A DNA stretch of 64,000 nucleotides, taken from NCBI RefSeq assembly GCF_006439055.1, contig NZ_RCZC01000009.1, positions 125,993-189,992 on the forward strand, given 5' to 3'. The stretch's first letter is position 1, and each line of letters begins with the position of its first letter. The translations under genes were made by a program, and so were the position numbers. Of the stretch, positions 33,506 through 42,073 are shown piece by piece. Source of the DNA: Sphingomonas glacialis (GTDB lineage: Bacteria > Pseudomonadota > Alphaproteobacteria > Sphingomonadales > Sphingomonadaceae). Below the pieces are notes generated by a model. It saw nothing but the letters and a program-made list of their open reading frames with translations, did no database searches and was not told where the DNA came from.

Positions 33506-34834
33506 CTACTCGGCCGCGACCAGCGGCTCGGCGCGCCCGGCATAGGGCACGTTGCGGCCGCCATAGCGTCGCACACGGACATTGGCCTGTTCACCATGCC
33601 CGGCAAACCCTTCGAGCGCACACAGCCGGCTACAATATTCGCCGATCATGGCCGAGGCCTCGTCAGTCGTCACCTTCTGGTAGGTGCAGGTCTTGAGAAA
33701 TTTGCCGACCCACAGCCCGCCGGTATAGCGCGCTGCTTTCTGCGTCGGCAGTGTGTGGTTGGTGCCGATGACTTTGTCGCCATAGGCGACGTTCGTGCGC
33801 GCGCCGAGAAATAGCGCGCCGTAATTGGTCATGTTGGCAAGAAAATAGTCGGGGTCGCGCGTCATCACTTGGACATGCTCGGAGGCGATCGCATTGGCGA
33901 TCGTGACCATTTCCGCATCGGACTCTGCGACGATCACCTCGCCAAAACTGTCCCATGCTTTGCGTGCGTAATCGGCGGTCGGCAGGATTTGCAGCAGCCG
34001 ATCAATCTCGGCCATCGTCTCGCGCGCCAGCTTTTCCGAGGTGGTGAGAAGTACAGCGGGGCTGTCGGGGCCGTGCTCGGCCTGGCCGAGCAGATCGGTC
34101 GCGCACAATTCGGCGTCGGCGCCGACCTCGTCGGCAATCACGAGCGTCTCAGTCGGGCCGGCGAACAGGTCGATCCCCACCCGACCAAAAAGCTGGCGCT
34201 TTGCTTCGGCGACGAAGGCGTTACCAGGCCCTACGAGAATATCGACCGGGGCGATCGAGGCAGTGCCGATCCCCATTGCGGCGACCGCCTGAATCCCGCC
34301 GAGGCAGTAGATCTCATCGGCGCCCGCCATTGCCTGCGCAGCGACGATCGCCGGGGCAGGCTTGCCCTTGAAGGGCGGCGCGCAGGTGATCACACGCGCC
34401 ACCCCGGCGACCTTGGCGGTGATGACCGACATATGTGCCGAGGCAAGCAGCGGGTATTTGCCGCCCGGAACATAGCAGCCCGCTGCATTCACCGGCACGT
34501 TCTTGTGACCGAGGATGACACCGGGAAGCGTCTCGACCTCGACGTCGCGCATCGAATCGCGCTGGACCTGCGCAAAGTTGCGGATCTGTGTCTGGGCGAA
34601 TTCGATGTCCTTAAGGTCCTGCGCGGCGAGTTGGTCAATGCAATCCTGGATTTCCTTCGCGCTCAGGCGGAAGCTTTCGCGGTCCCAGTCATCGAAGCGG
34701 ATCGACAGGGCGCGTACGGCGTCATCGCCGCGCGTCTCTATGTCTTCCAGAATTTTCTCTACGGCGTCACGGACTTCACGGTTGCGCGTTGCTTTTGCTT
34801 CGAGCGTCGCGCCGCGCTTGAGATGATATGCCAT
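33506..34834 (-). CDS. Histidinol dehydrogenase-family enzyme 2 (HpsN-like)
   Basis: The 442-residue protein retains the HisD zinc and catalytic residues: LLGQAEHGPD, ASEHVQVM, GDKVIGTNHTLPT and EGFAGHGEQ. Blocks such as LGHKNVPVNAAGCYVPGGKY and ASAHMSVITAKVAGV are those I associate with the sulfopropanediol/polyol-oxidising HpsN-like branch rather than with histidine synthesis; that placement is from memory and needs a tree. It would turn a primary alcohol into an acid. The ATG at 34834 follows AAAGGATCGC, the same leader as enzyme 1, and the operator sits directly before that leader. It is the first gene of a five-gene unit. Confidence 0.85.
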   Translation of the reverse strand: MAYHLKRGATLEAKATRNREVRDAVEKILEDIETRGDDAVRALSIRFDDWDRESFRLSAKEIQDCIDQLAAQDLKDIEFAQTQIRNFAQVQRDSMRDVEVETLPGVILGHKNVPVNAAGCYVPGGKYPLLASAHMSVITAKVAGVARVITCAPPFKGKPAPAIVAAQAMAGADEIYCLGGIQAVAAMGIGTASIAPVDILVGPGNAFVAEAKRQLFGRVGIDLFAGPTETLVIADEVGADAELCATDLLGQAEHGPDSPAVLLTTSEKLARETMAEIDRLLQILPTADYARKAWDSFGEVIVAESDAEMVTIANAIASEHVQVMTRDPDYFLANMTNYGALFLGARTNVAYGDKVIGTNHTLPTQKAARYTGGLWVGKFLKTCTYQKVTTDEASAMIGEYCSRLCALEGFAGHGEQANVRVRRYGGRNVPYAGRAEPLVAAE

Positions 34835-34845
34835 AAGCGATCCTT

Positions 34846-34859
34846 TGCATTCGAATGCA
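34846..34859. promoter_or_regulatory. LacI-type operator, copy 5
   Basis: Exact TGCATTCGAATGCA only 11 bases before the start of hisD-like gene 2 and touching its ribosome site. A bound repressor here would lie at or downstream of the transcription start and act as a roadblock. Confidence 0.82.
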
Positions 34860-34906
34860 AATGTTAGTAGCGTTGGTTTGGCGACGGATCAAGAAGTGGA
34901 AATAAA

Positions 34907-35512
34907 ATGCTGTTCAATAAGCGCGGCGATCGCGGGCACGACGCGCTCCTGCGCGCTGCGCGATGGCCTATTATTGTTATAATCGGTGCTGTCGTCGTGG
35001 CGGCAATCGTTTGCTATCTTGGGCCGCACCTGGGACAGCTTGATCCCAGATTGCTTGCCCGTGGGCATTGATCGCTGGCTGAAGCGTTGCGCCGCCGAAA
35101 CACCGTCGTGCGGGGCGATCGACGAGTGGTTGGAGCAGGCGGAAGCAGGACTGAAGGTCGTGGGCTCGATCTGTCCTTCGAACATGATATTCGACAACGA
35201 CGAAGATGCCGAGCGGAGGCGCTCACTATAAGCGACTCCGAACCGCTGTGACGCAGTTGCTCGGACGCCCACTGAGCAAGCCGGACATTCTCATCCTCAA
35301 CGAGTCAAAATTTATTTTTGCATTCCACCTTGTTGGGCCCGCTGGCCAGACTCGTCACCACTACTGCAAGAACATGCCGTGTCGTCGTAATTGCTAACAG
35401 TGAACCACCAGCCACGAGCTTGGCGGATGACTTCGACACCAGAACCTACCGGCTGGAAAGGGATTCCGGCGAGACATTCCTGCCCAGCGACGAAGATCAT
35501 TACTACCGATAG
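34907..35512 (+). pseudogene. Decayed small membrane protein gene, unknown function
   Basis: The ATG at 34907 opens MLFNKRGDRGHDALLRAARW and one strong membrane helix (PIIVIIGAVVVAAIVCYL) before a TGA at 35069. The neighbouring frames then continue as RWLKRCAAETPSCGAIDEWL, TQLLGRPLSKPDILILNESK and TYRLERDSGETFLPSDEDHYY, ending at 35512. Each change of frame is in the same sense. This looks like a single gene of about 200 codons with several indels. It is divergent from the operator at 34846. DNA here is AT-richer than around it. Confidence 0.35.
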
Positions 35513-35573
35513 GTTTGGTTCTCACGCTGATCCGGCCCTTCGGTTCATCCTGCGTTCGCGGCTGGTTCCTGAG

Positions 35574-36899
35574 TCACACAGCGTTGGCGCGGGCGATCGC
35601 CGCAAGGACAGCGGAACTGGGCTTGAGCGTGCGTTTGAACGTCGCACTGTCGACGCTGGCGAGCCCGTATCTTGGCCCGTAGCCAAACACCCATTCGAAA
35701 TTGTCGAGCAGCGACCAGTGGATATAGCCCAGAACGGGCACGCCCTCGGCCATCACATCGTGGAGATGGTCGAGGGCGGCGGGGATCAGCGCGGCGCGCT
35801 GCCGGTCGTCGGCGGTGCCGACACCGTGTTCGGTGACGAGGACCGGGACGCGCGCCGTCTCCCACGCATAGCGGACGGCACCCGCGAGCGACGCCGGGTA
35901 GATTTCCGCGCCAGCCGCGTTGCGCACCGCGTCCGCGGGCGGCGGAAGCGTGCCGGCCGCGCCGATGCGGGCGCGTTCGTAATTCTGTACGCCGACGAAA
36001 TCGTCGCCGCGCGCTGCTTCAAGCCAGGCATCGTAGCATAGCGCGCGTTTGCGGTCGCGTCCCTGCGGCGCGCCGACCGCTTGGTCATCCTCGATCGCGA
36101 GCGAAACGCCGACGGGCAGATCGCTGCGCACCGCCTTGATCGCGGCGCGTCCGGCGTGATGCGCCGCGATCATGATCGGCAGCACCGCCTCGGTCTGCGC
36201 CGCGCTTTCGATCATCGTTGCGACAAAGCGATCCGAGCCGGACGCGTGGGCTGCGGCGACCTGGACCGCCTCGCTTCCGGCGAGCGCCTGGGGCGGCAAT
36301 TTATAGCGCAGCAACCGCATCAAATTGGGTTCGTTGAGCGTCGCGGCGGCGTGCATCCCGCTCGCGAGCGCGCGCGCCGCGCGGTCGCAGAATCGCGCGA
36401 AGAGCTGCGGCGCCTCGGGATTGGTCCAGCCGCCTCGCATCGCGAACCAGCGCGGGCAAGTGAAGTGGTTGAAGGTCACCACCGCTTTCAACCCGCGCGC
36501 GCGGCATCCGTCGAGCATGGCACGGTAATGATCGAGCATCGCGACCGAGAATTGGCCGGGCTCGGGCTCGATCCGCGCCCATTCGATCGAGAAGCGATAG
36601 CAGGTAAGATTGAGGCTGCGCGCGATGTCGAGATCCAGCGGCCAGCGATGGAAACTGTCGCATGCATCGCCCGATGGTTCGCGGAAGGCGCTCGGCTTGA
36701 CGTGTTCGACCGTCCACACGTCGCTACCGACGTTGTTGCCTTCGACCTGATAGGCGGCGGTCGCGGCGCCCCACAGGAAATCCTTAGCGAAGCGTTTGGC
36801 CGGCGGTTTGGCCTGGAGCCGATCGGCGAGGAGCGCCGCCCCGGCGACCGAGACCGCGGATCCGCCGACAACCAGGTCGCGACGATTAAGGATTGGCAT
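35574..36899 (-). CDS. GH1 family glycosidase (beta-glucosidase-like), secreted
   Basis: The 441-residue protein has a twin-arginine-like leader (MPILNRRDLVVGGSAVSV) and the GH1 barrel: FLWGAATAAYQVEG, FSIEWARIEPEPG, acid/base Glu in ATLNEPN (about residue 182) and nucleophile Glu in LVTEHGVG (about 363), where most family members have TENG. HWSLLDNFEWVFGY near the end is the glycone-site signature. It should cleave beta-glucosides or related glycosides, probably in the periplasm. The ATG at 36899 follows GGAACCC. It stands alone between a dead gene and a decayed LysR gene in the island's sugar-related part. Confidence 0.9.
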   Translation of the reverse strand: MPILNRRDLVVGGSAVSVAGAALLADRLQAKPPAKRFAKDFLWGAATAAYQVEGNNVGSDVWTVEHVKPSAFREPSGDACDSFHRWPLDLDIARSLNLTCYRFSIEWARIEPEPGQFSVAMLDHYRAMLDGCRARGLKAVVTFNHFTCPRWFAMRGGWTNPEAPQLFARFCDRAARALASGMHAAATLNEPNLMRLLRYKLPPQALAGSEAVQVAAAHASGSDRFVATMIESAAQTEAVLPIMIAAHHAGRAAIKAVRSDLPVGVSLAIEDDQAVGAPQGRDRKRALCYDAWLEAARGDDFVGVQNYERARIGAAGTLPPPADAVRNAAGAEIYPASLAGAVRYAWETARVPVLVTEHGVGTADDRQRAALIPAALDHLHDVMAEGVPVLGYIHWSLLDNFEWVFGYGPRYGLASVDSATFKRTLKPSSAVLAAIARANAV

Positions 36900-37157
36900 A
36901 ATGGGTTCCGATATGAACTGCGTTCGCTGAGCGCGGGATCGGCCTGCCAGTTCAGGTGCAGCCCAATCGTACGACGCCATGGGCGCAATCGATCCGGCCA
37001 GTAGAATGGCGTGGCTTAGGCCTTCTCCGCTTGGAGGCGAGGGTAGGAATGTTTTAGGCCAAGCGGAAATTCAATCTACGGATCGTGATCGATGGCTTTC
37101 CCTAATAGGAGAGGCTTCAATTCACGACGCTTCTTCAGAACGATCCGTTCAACAATT

Positions 37158-37782
37158 TCAGTTTGATCGCCGGCTTCGACACCGAGGACGGCCATCGGAC
37201 CCGCGGGGCAGTGACCGTGGCGGCGCGATAGCTAAGTCGACACGTGCCGCTTGCGCGCGGATTTGTTCGCTCAACCAGTGGACGCCCGGGTCGGCCACAC
37301 GGCTCCCGTGTATCTGTACCAGTTCGCGGAGCGGCTCGAACGCGAAGGGCAGCGGTCGATATTGGATCTCGAACCTCTTGGCGGAGATCCGCGCCAGTTC
37401 CTCGTCCATCAGGCTCAACCGCATCGTGCCGACAAAAAGGTAGGGCGCTAAGCTGAACGATGCCGTCGAACTCGATCACGCGCCGATGCTCGAGCAGGTC
37501 GAGCCGCCGGTCCCCGACGGTATAGCCGAGCGGTCCGCCGATCGAGACCGCCACATGCTCGTAGCGAAAGACATCCTCGGTCGTGATGTAGCCTTGGAAG
37601 ATCGGGTGCTAGCCCCAGCTGGCGACGACATAAGTCTTGTCGCACAGCCACGCGATCACGGCGCTGGCGGCGGGTTGGCTGAGTCCCAGGCGATTGCTGC
37701 CAAGCGCACCGTTATGCGTTTCCATCAGCGACTCGAACGCGACGAATAGGTTGAGATCGAGACCCTGAACCGTACGGCGCAT
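37158..37782 (-). pseudogene. LysR-family regulator, deleted and interrupted
   Basis: On the minus strand MRRTVQGLDLNLFVAFESLM and NRLGLSQPAASAVIA give the LysR helix-turn-helix. At about 37650 the sequence jumps to the middle of the effector domain (DKTYVVASWG), meets an in-frame TAG at 37609-37611, goes on as HPIFQGYITTEDVF and GYTVGDRRLDLLEHRRVIEF, and changes frame near 37440 before SLMDEELARISAKRFEIQYRPLP and GVHWLSEQIRAQAAR. About half the expected length is gone. It is divergent from TonB receptor 3, which it probably once controlled. Confidence 0.75.
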
Positions 37783-37904
37783 CTTCTTCCGTAAATGAAT
37801 CGATAAATTATACAAATCGTTGGTAAGAAAAATAATCAATTTGAGCGCTATGGCCTGACCAGTTAGGCCGATTCCATAAGAAAATGGTCAAGACAGGAGA
37901 GGTC

Positions 37905-40328
37905 ATGAGACTCAGAGCAGCACTTTTGCTCGCCGCGATGCCGCCGTTCGTAGCGCCGGCATTTGCGCAGGATGCGACGCCACCCGCAGGCCCAGCACCC
38001 GAAGCATCGGCTACCCCGTCCACCATCGCCAGCGCCCAAGTCGATCCGGACTCGGCGGCGGCCGGCGACATCATCGTCACCGCACAGCGCCGCAGCGAAA
38101 GCCTGCAGCGCGTTCCGGTCAGCGTGACAGCATTGTCGGCAGAAACGCTGACCTCGCGCAATCTCAACGACCTCACCCAGATCTCGCGCGCGGCACCGAC
38201 CCTGCAGGTCGGGATCGATAACACCTTCTCGGTGCGCGGCGTCGGCACGCTCGCGTTTGCCGGCACGATCGACAGCAGCGTCGCGACCGCGATCGACGAG
38301 GTCAATCTCGGCCGACCGATCCTGAACACGCCGCTGCTCAACGATCTGACGCGGGTCGAAGTGCTCAACGGGCCGCAGGGCCTGCTGTTCGGCAAGAATG
38401 CCTCGGCCGGCCTGATCAACATCGTCACCGCACGCCCGGTGCTCGGCGTGGCGTCGAGCGCGACCGATCTGGAATTCGCCTCGCGCGATACGCTGGGCGG
38501 CCGCGGCACGGCACCTGGCATCATCGCCCGCGAGACGCTCAACATCCCGGTCAGCGCGACCTCGGCGCTGCGTCTCAACATGCTCTATTCGTATCAGGAG
38601 CCCGGCACGACCTATGTCGGCACGCCGCGGAACGGCACCCGGCATGACCTCAATGCGCGGTCCTTGTCGCTCAAGGGCAAGTATTTCTGGCAGGCGACCG
38701 ATGATCTGTCGTTCTACCTGATCGGGGATTATAACGAGAGCCATGGCATCGCTGGGATCGGCGATGTCACCTATCGCCAGGTCGCCACGAACAGCCTCAA
38801 CACCGGGCCGCTCGCCGCCAACGCGATCGTCGCTGGGTCCGAAAACCTCAAATTCGGTGGCGATGCCGATCAGTATCGCGACTTGGCTACCGGCGGGGCG
38901 CAGGCCAAGGTAAGCTACAATTTCGGCAGCGGCTGGGAATTGAGCAATCTGTTCGCCTGGCGCTATTACAAGCAGGACCAGAATTTCGACACCGACTATC
39001 TGTCGTCGAACGGGCTGAACCGCAACGAAACCCACGCGAAGTACAACCAATATTCGAACGAGCTGCGCCTCGCGCTGCCGTCGTCCGGGCGGCTGAGCGG
39101 TCAGGCCGGGCTCTATTATTTCCAGTCGGACCTCAGCCTTCAGCGTTTCCAGGCCGGCAACAGCTACACGCCCGATTCGGCCGTGGGCGGTTCGCCGTTC
39201 TGCGTCGGGGCGATCGTCGGCACGACGCCGCGCTGCACGGTCAGCAACGTCGCCCAGATTGGCAGCGATATCAATTATGTGCTGCGGACCAAGAGCTATG
39301 CCGCGTTCGGCCAGCTGACCTACACGATCGCTGCCGGGCTGACCGCCTTTGCCGGCGGGCGTGTGACTCGCGACGATATCGACATCACCAGCGTACAAAA
39401 TCAGCTCAACTATTTCTCGGCACTGGCAGGTCCGCGCGGCACCTTCTCGTCGAGCTATGGCAATACCGACTTCAGCTGGAAGGCGGGCGCGCAATATCAG
39501 GTGACCCCGGTCATCATGGCCTATGGCTTTTATGGCCGCGGCTATAAGGGGCCGGGTTTCAACGATACCTTCCCGACCGCGACGGCGAACGTGATCGTGC
39601 GGGGCGAGACGTCGAATACCGGCGAGATCGGCGTGAAGACGAGCTTCCTTGATCGCCGCGTGACGTTCAACGTCTCCGCCTTCTACACCAAGTTCGACAA
39701 TTTCCAGGTCCAGGCGTTTAACCCCACCACGGTGTCCTTCCTTGTCCAGAACGCGGCCAAGGTGACGTCGAAGGGGGTCGAAGTGGCGGTCGGGCTGCGT
39801 CCGTTCGCCGGATTCAGCATCAATGAGAGCATGTCGTTCCTGTCGTCGAAGTTCGACAATTTCACTGGCGCGCAATGCTATCCCACGCAGACCACGCGCG
39901 GCTGTTCGGCGACGGTGCAGACGTTCGATGCGTCGGGGCTGCGGCTTCCCGCCGCGCCGGCCTTCACCTCGAGCTTCCAGGCGATGTACGAAGTGCCGAC
40001 CGAAGGGCCGGTGGCGCCGTTCATCGAAGGCAATTGGTATCACCGTTCGAGCATCAACTATGTCGTGAGCCAGGCACCGGGCGCGACGGTCAGCGCGGTC
40101 GATATCTTCGGCGCAAGTGTCGGCGCCAAGGTCGGCAAGGCGCTGCGTCTCTCGCTGTTCTGCAAGAATTGCACGAACAAGATCACGCCGACCGCAATCG
40201 GTGTGGACTCGGGCGACGCGAATGCACGCAACGCGCGCGGGCAGGCGACGCCGCTATTGTCCTACACCCAGCAGTTCGGGCTCGATTCGGTTCGGACGAT
40301 CGGTCTGTCTGCGCAGTTCCGATTCTAA
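37905..40328 (+). CDS. TonB-dependent outer-membrane receptor 3
   Basis: The 807-residue precursor has a signal peptide ending APAFAQ, DIIVTAQRRSESLQRVPV near residue 50, a plug with VEVLNGPQGLLFGKNASAG, and a barrel ending LSAQFRF. The QGLLFGKNASAG plug is of a different subtype from receptors 1 and 2. The ATG at 37905 follows GGAGAGG; the ATG at 37884 is less likely. No operator copy lies upstream, so it is outside the LacI regulon. Two cysteine-bearing loops (FCVGAI...PRCTV and QCYPTQTTRGC) may form disulfides outside the cell. Confidence 0.92.
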   Translation: MRLRAALLLAAMPPFVAPAFAQDATPPAGPAPEASATPSTIASAQVDPDSAAAGDIIVTAQRRSESLQRVPVSVTALSAETLTSRNLNDLTQISRAAPTLQVGIDNTFSVRGVGTLAFAGTIDSSVATAIDEVNLGRPILNTPLLNDLTRVEVLNGPQGLLFGKNASAGLINIVTARPVLGVASSATDLEFASRDTLGGRGTAPGIIARETLNIPVSATSALRLNMLYSYQEPGTTYVGTPRNGTRHDLNARSLSLKGKYFWQATDDLSFYLIGDYNESHGIAGIGDVTYRQVATNSLNTGPLAANAIVAGSENLKFGGDADQYRDLATGGAQAKVSYNFGSGWELSNLFAWRYYKQDQNFDTDYLSSNGLNRNETHAKYNQYSNELRLALPSSGRLSGQAGLYYFQSDLSLQRFQAGNSYTPDSAVGGSPFCVGAIVGTTPRCTVSNVAQIGSDINYVLRTKSYAAFGQLTYTIAAGLTAFAGGRVTRDDIDITSVQNQLNYFSALAGPRGTFSSSYGNTDFSWKAGAQYQVTPVIMAYGFYGRGYKGPGFNDTFPTATANVIVRGETSNTGEIGVKTSFLDRRVTFNVSAFYTKFDNFQVQAFNPTTVSFLVQNAAKVTSKGVEVAVGLRPFAGFSINESMSFLSSKFDNFTGAQCYPTQTTRGCSATVQTFDASGLRLPAAPAFTSSFQAMYEVPTEGPVAPFIEGNWYHRSSINYVVSQAPGATVSAVDIFGASVGAKVGKALRLSLFCKNCTNKITPTAIGVDSGDANARNARGQATPLLSYTQQFGLDSVRTIGLSAQFRF

Positions 40329-40686
40329 TGCACGACGGGGAGGTTGCGGCAAGATCGGCGGCCTCCCCTCGGCGATTGCGCTGCAACCGCTACCTTTGCG
40401 GCTGATGTCGTGGCGAAATCCCGATTGATCGTTTCACGAAGTTGGGATCATCCAGCAGATCATTGTCCTTCACACTGGGTCAATGTCGCCGAGCTCGACA
40501 CGGAAGATTGCTGGATGATCCGCCCTCCCGGTTCCGACGCGCCGCTGCGGGCCCGGAGTTTTACGGATCGCTTCGTCAAGGTAGCGGGTTAGGGCGGCGT
40601 TTCGCCGAATGTCGCGAATCGCTGACTTTCGCCCGATGCAATGTTTGAGCGCTGGACCGAAACGGTTAAACCTTGAGGAGAAGGCC
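40329..40686. other. Gap after receptor 3 with a terminator-like hairpin
   Basis: GGGGAGG (40337-40343) pairs with CCTCCCC (40362-40368) just after the receptor stop, without a T-run. The rest holds no convincing gene. Confidence 0.4.
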
Positions 40687-41685
40687 GTGACGCGCTTCCC
40701 AGTAGATCGCCGTTCCATCCTTCTCGGCTCGGGGCTCGCCACGACCGCGGTGGTCTTGCCCCGGCGCGCCGTGGCGGCGCCCGGCACAAAGATTCCCCAG
40801 CAACGCTCAGCCAGGATTATCGTCGATAACGACTTTGCCGGCGACCCCGACGCGCTGATTGCACTGGCGCACCAATTGATGGCCTCCACCACCCGAACGA
40901 CACTGGTCACCAGCTCGCCGCTCTATGCCTATCGCAGCACCGAATCTGCAGTGCCCGGAAGCGCCAAGACTGGTCGAGGCATCGCCGCCGACCTCATCGC
41001 TCAGGGCGCCTTCCCGCCTGTTCCGGTGATCGCGGGCGCCAAGCATTTCGGCGATGGTCCTCAGCAAGTCTCCGCGGCGGCGCAGGCTATTGTTGCCGAA
41101 GCGATGCGCGATGATCCGCTGCCGTTGTTCATCACCTGCGGCGGGCCGCTGACCAACATCGCCGCTGCCCTGCGGATTGAACCACGCATTGCAGCGCGGG
41201 CAACTTTGGTCTGGATAGGCGGAGGCGCCTATCCCGATGGTCACTGGGAATATAATCTGGCGGGCGATATCGCAGCGGCCCGCCACGTCATTGAGGAGTC
41301 CGCGATTCCGCTGTGGCAGGTTCCACAGCCAGCGTATCGCCAGCTCCAAATGTCGGTCGCCGAAATGAGCGTTCGTTTACGGGGTGCCTCACCGCTTGGG
41401 CGGTGGCTTTACGATCGGTTCCTGCAGCTTCCCGCCTTCATCAAGATCGGCGGAAGCTGGGCGATGGGGGACAGCGCGACCGTGCTGCTAACCGCTCTGT
41501 CGGCGGAGAGTAGCCTTTCGGTAGTCCGCCCAGCGCGGCGCATTCAGCTCGACGGACGCTATGGCGAGGAGATTCCAGGGCGTACGGCGCGAGTTTTCAA
41601 TGTGCTCGACACGCGCCTTACGATCGAGGATTTCTTCGCGTTGCTCGCCTTGCACGAACCGGGAGCCTGGCAGACGACTGACTGA
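40687..41685 (+). CDS. Nucleoside hydrolase-like protein with Tat-type leader
   Basis: The 332-residue precursor has a leader with RRSILLGSGLATTAVVLPRR and an Ala-rich cut region, then the calcium-binding start of inosine-uridine-type nucleoside hydrolases (VDNDFAGDPDALIAL, corresponding to the family's DTDxGxDD). FITCGGPLTNIAAALR and WEYNLAGDIAAARHV are the other family blocks. It should hydrolyse an N-ribosyl or related bond in the periplasm. GTG 40687 is chosen because GAGGAGAAGG precedes it. It follows TonB receptor 3 on the same strand by 358 bases. Confidence 0.8.
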   Translation: MTRFPVDRRSILLGSGLATTAVVLPRRAVAAPGTKIPQQRSARIIVDNDFAGDPDALIALAHQLMASTTRTTLVTSSPLYAYRSTESAVPGSAKTGRGIAADLIAQGAFPPVPVIAGAKHFGDGPQQVSAAAQAIVAEAMRDDPLPLFITCGGPLTNIAAALRIEPRIAARATLVWIGGGAYPDGHWEYNLAGDIAAARHVIEESAIPLWQVPQPAYRQLQMSVAEMSVRLRGASPLGRWLYDRFLQLPAFIKIGGSWAMGDSATVLLTALSAESSLSVVRPARRIQLDGRYGEEIPGRTARVFNVLDTRLTIEDFFALLALHEPGAWQTTD

Positions 41686-41722
41686 CCGACCGGTCCGGCC
41701 GCGGACGGCGATGACGATCGCC

Positions 41723-42010
41723 TCAGGCGGTGGAGAAGCCGTACTGGCCGCTGCCGATCGCGATCACCGCCTTGGACGCGTCGCTCGACACGATATGCAT
41801 GCCTGCACGACCGGTCAGCGGGCGCCCCTCCTTGAGCACACGTGTTCCCGATGCGAGCGGCATATGAACTCCACCGCGCATATTGGGCGGGAGCGTGACG
41901 TCGAGCGTGAAGACGCTGTCACCCTGGCGCGCCCAGCGCTTACTGATGCGGCCGCGAACGCTGTCATAGTCCGCGCCGCTGGCCGGGGCGGCACGCTTCA
42001 AGGCTGCGGT
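41723..42010 (-). pseudogene. Alpha-L-rhamnosidase (GH78) C-terminal stub
   Basis: The minus strand carries the last 85-95 residues of a GH78-type enzyme: DYDSVRGRISKRW, FTLDVTLPPNMRGGVHMPL and VIAIGSGQYGFSTA, the C-terminal beta-sandwich. The catalytic barrel is absent and the upstream DNA is unrelated and AT-rich, ending at the island's right repeat 190 bases away. It is a truncated remnant. Confidence 0.6.
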
Positions 42011-42073
42011 GGCCTCCCCCGAATGAAGTCCGATTGTTCCCGAGTAGTTGCCGTCTGAGGGTTCGAATCTCAA

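Noticed and set aside
37863..40043. Very long open frame on the minus strand opposite TonB receptor 3 (726 codons)
   Set aside because: It is Arg/His/Asp-rich, has no domain and mirrors the receptor gene; long antisense frames are usual in GC-rich DNA. The same holds for 17016-18086, 26466-27878, 43110-44474 and 51766-53313.
42056..42069. AGGGTTCGAATC at 42058, like a second tRNA T-arm
   Set aside because: Only about 13 bases match and no acceptor or anticodon part is near, so it is not called as another attachment site.
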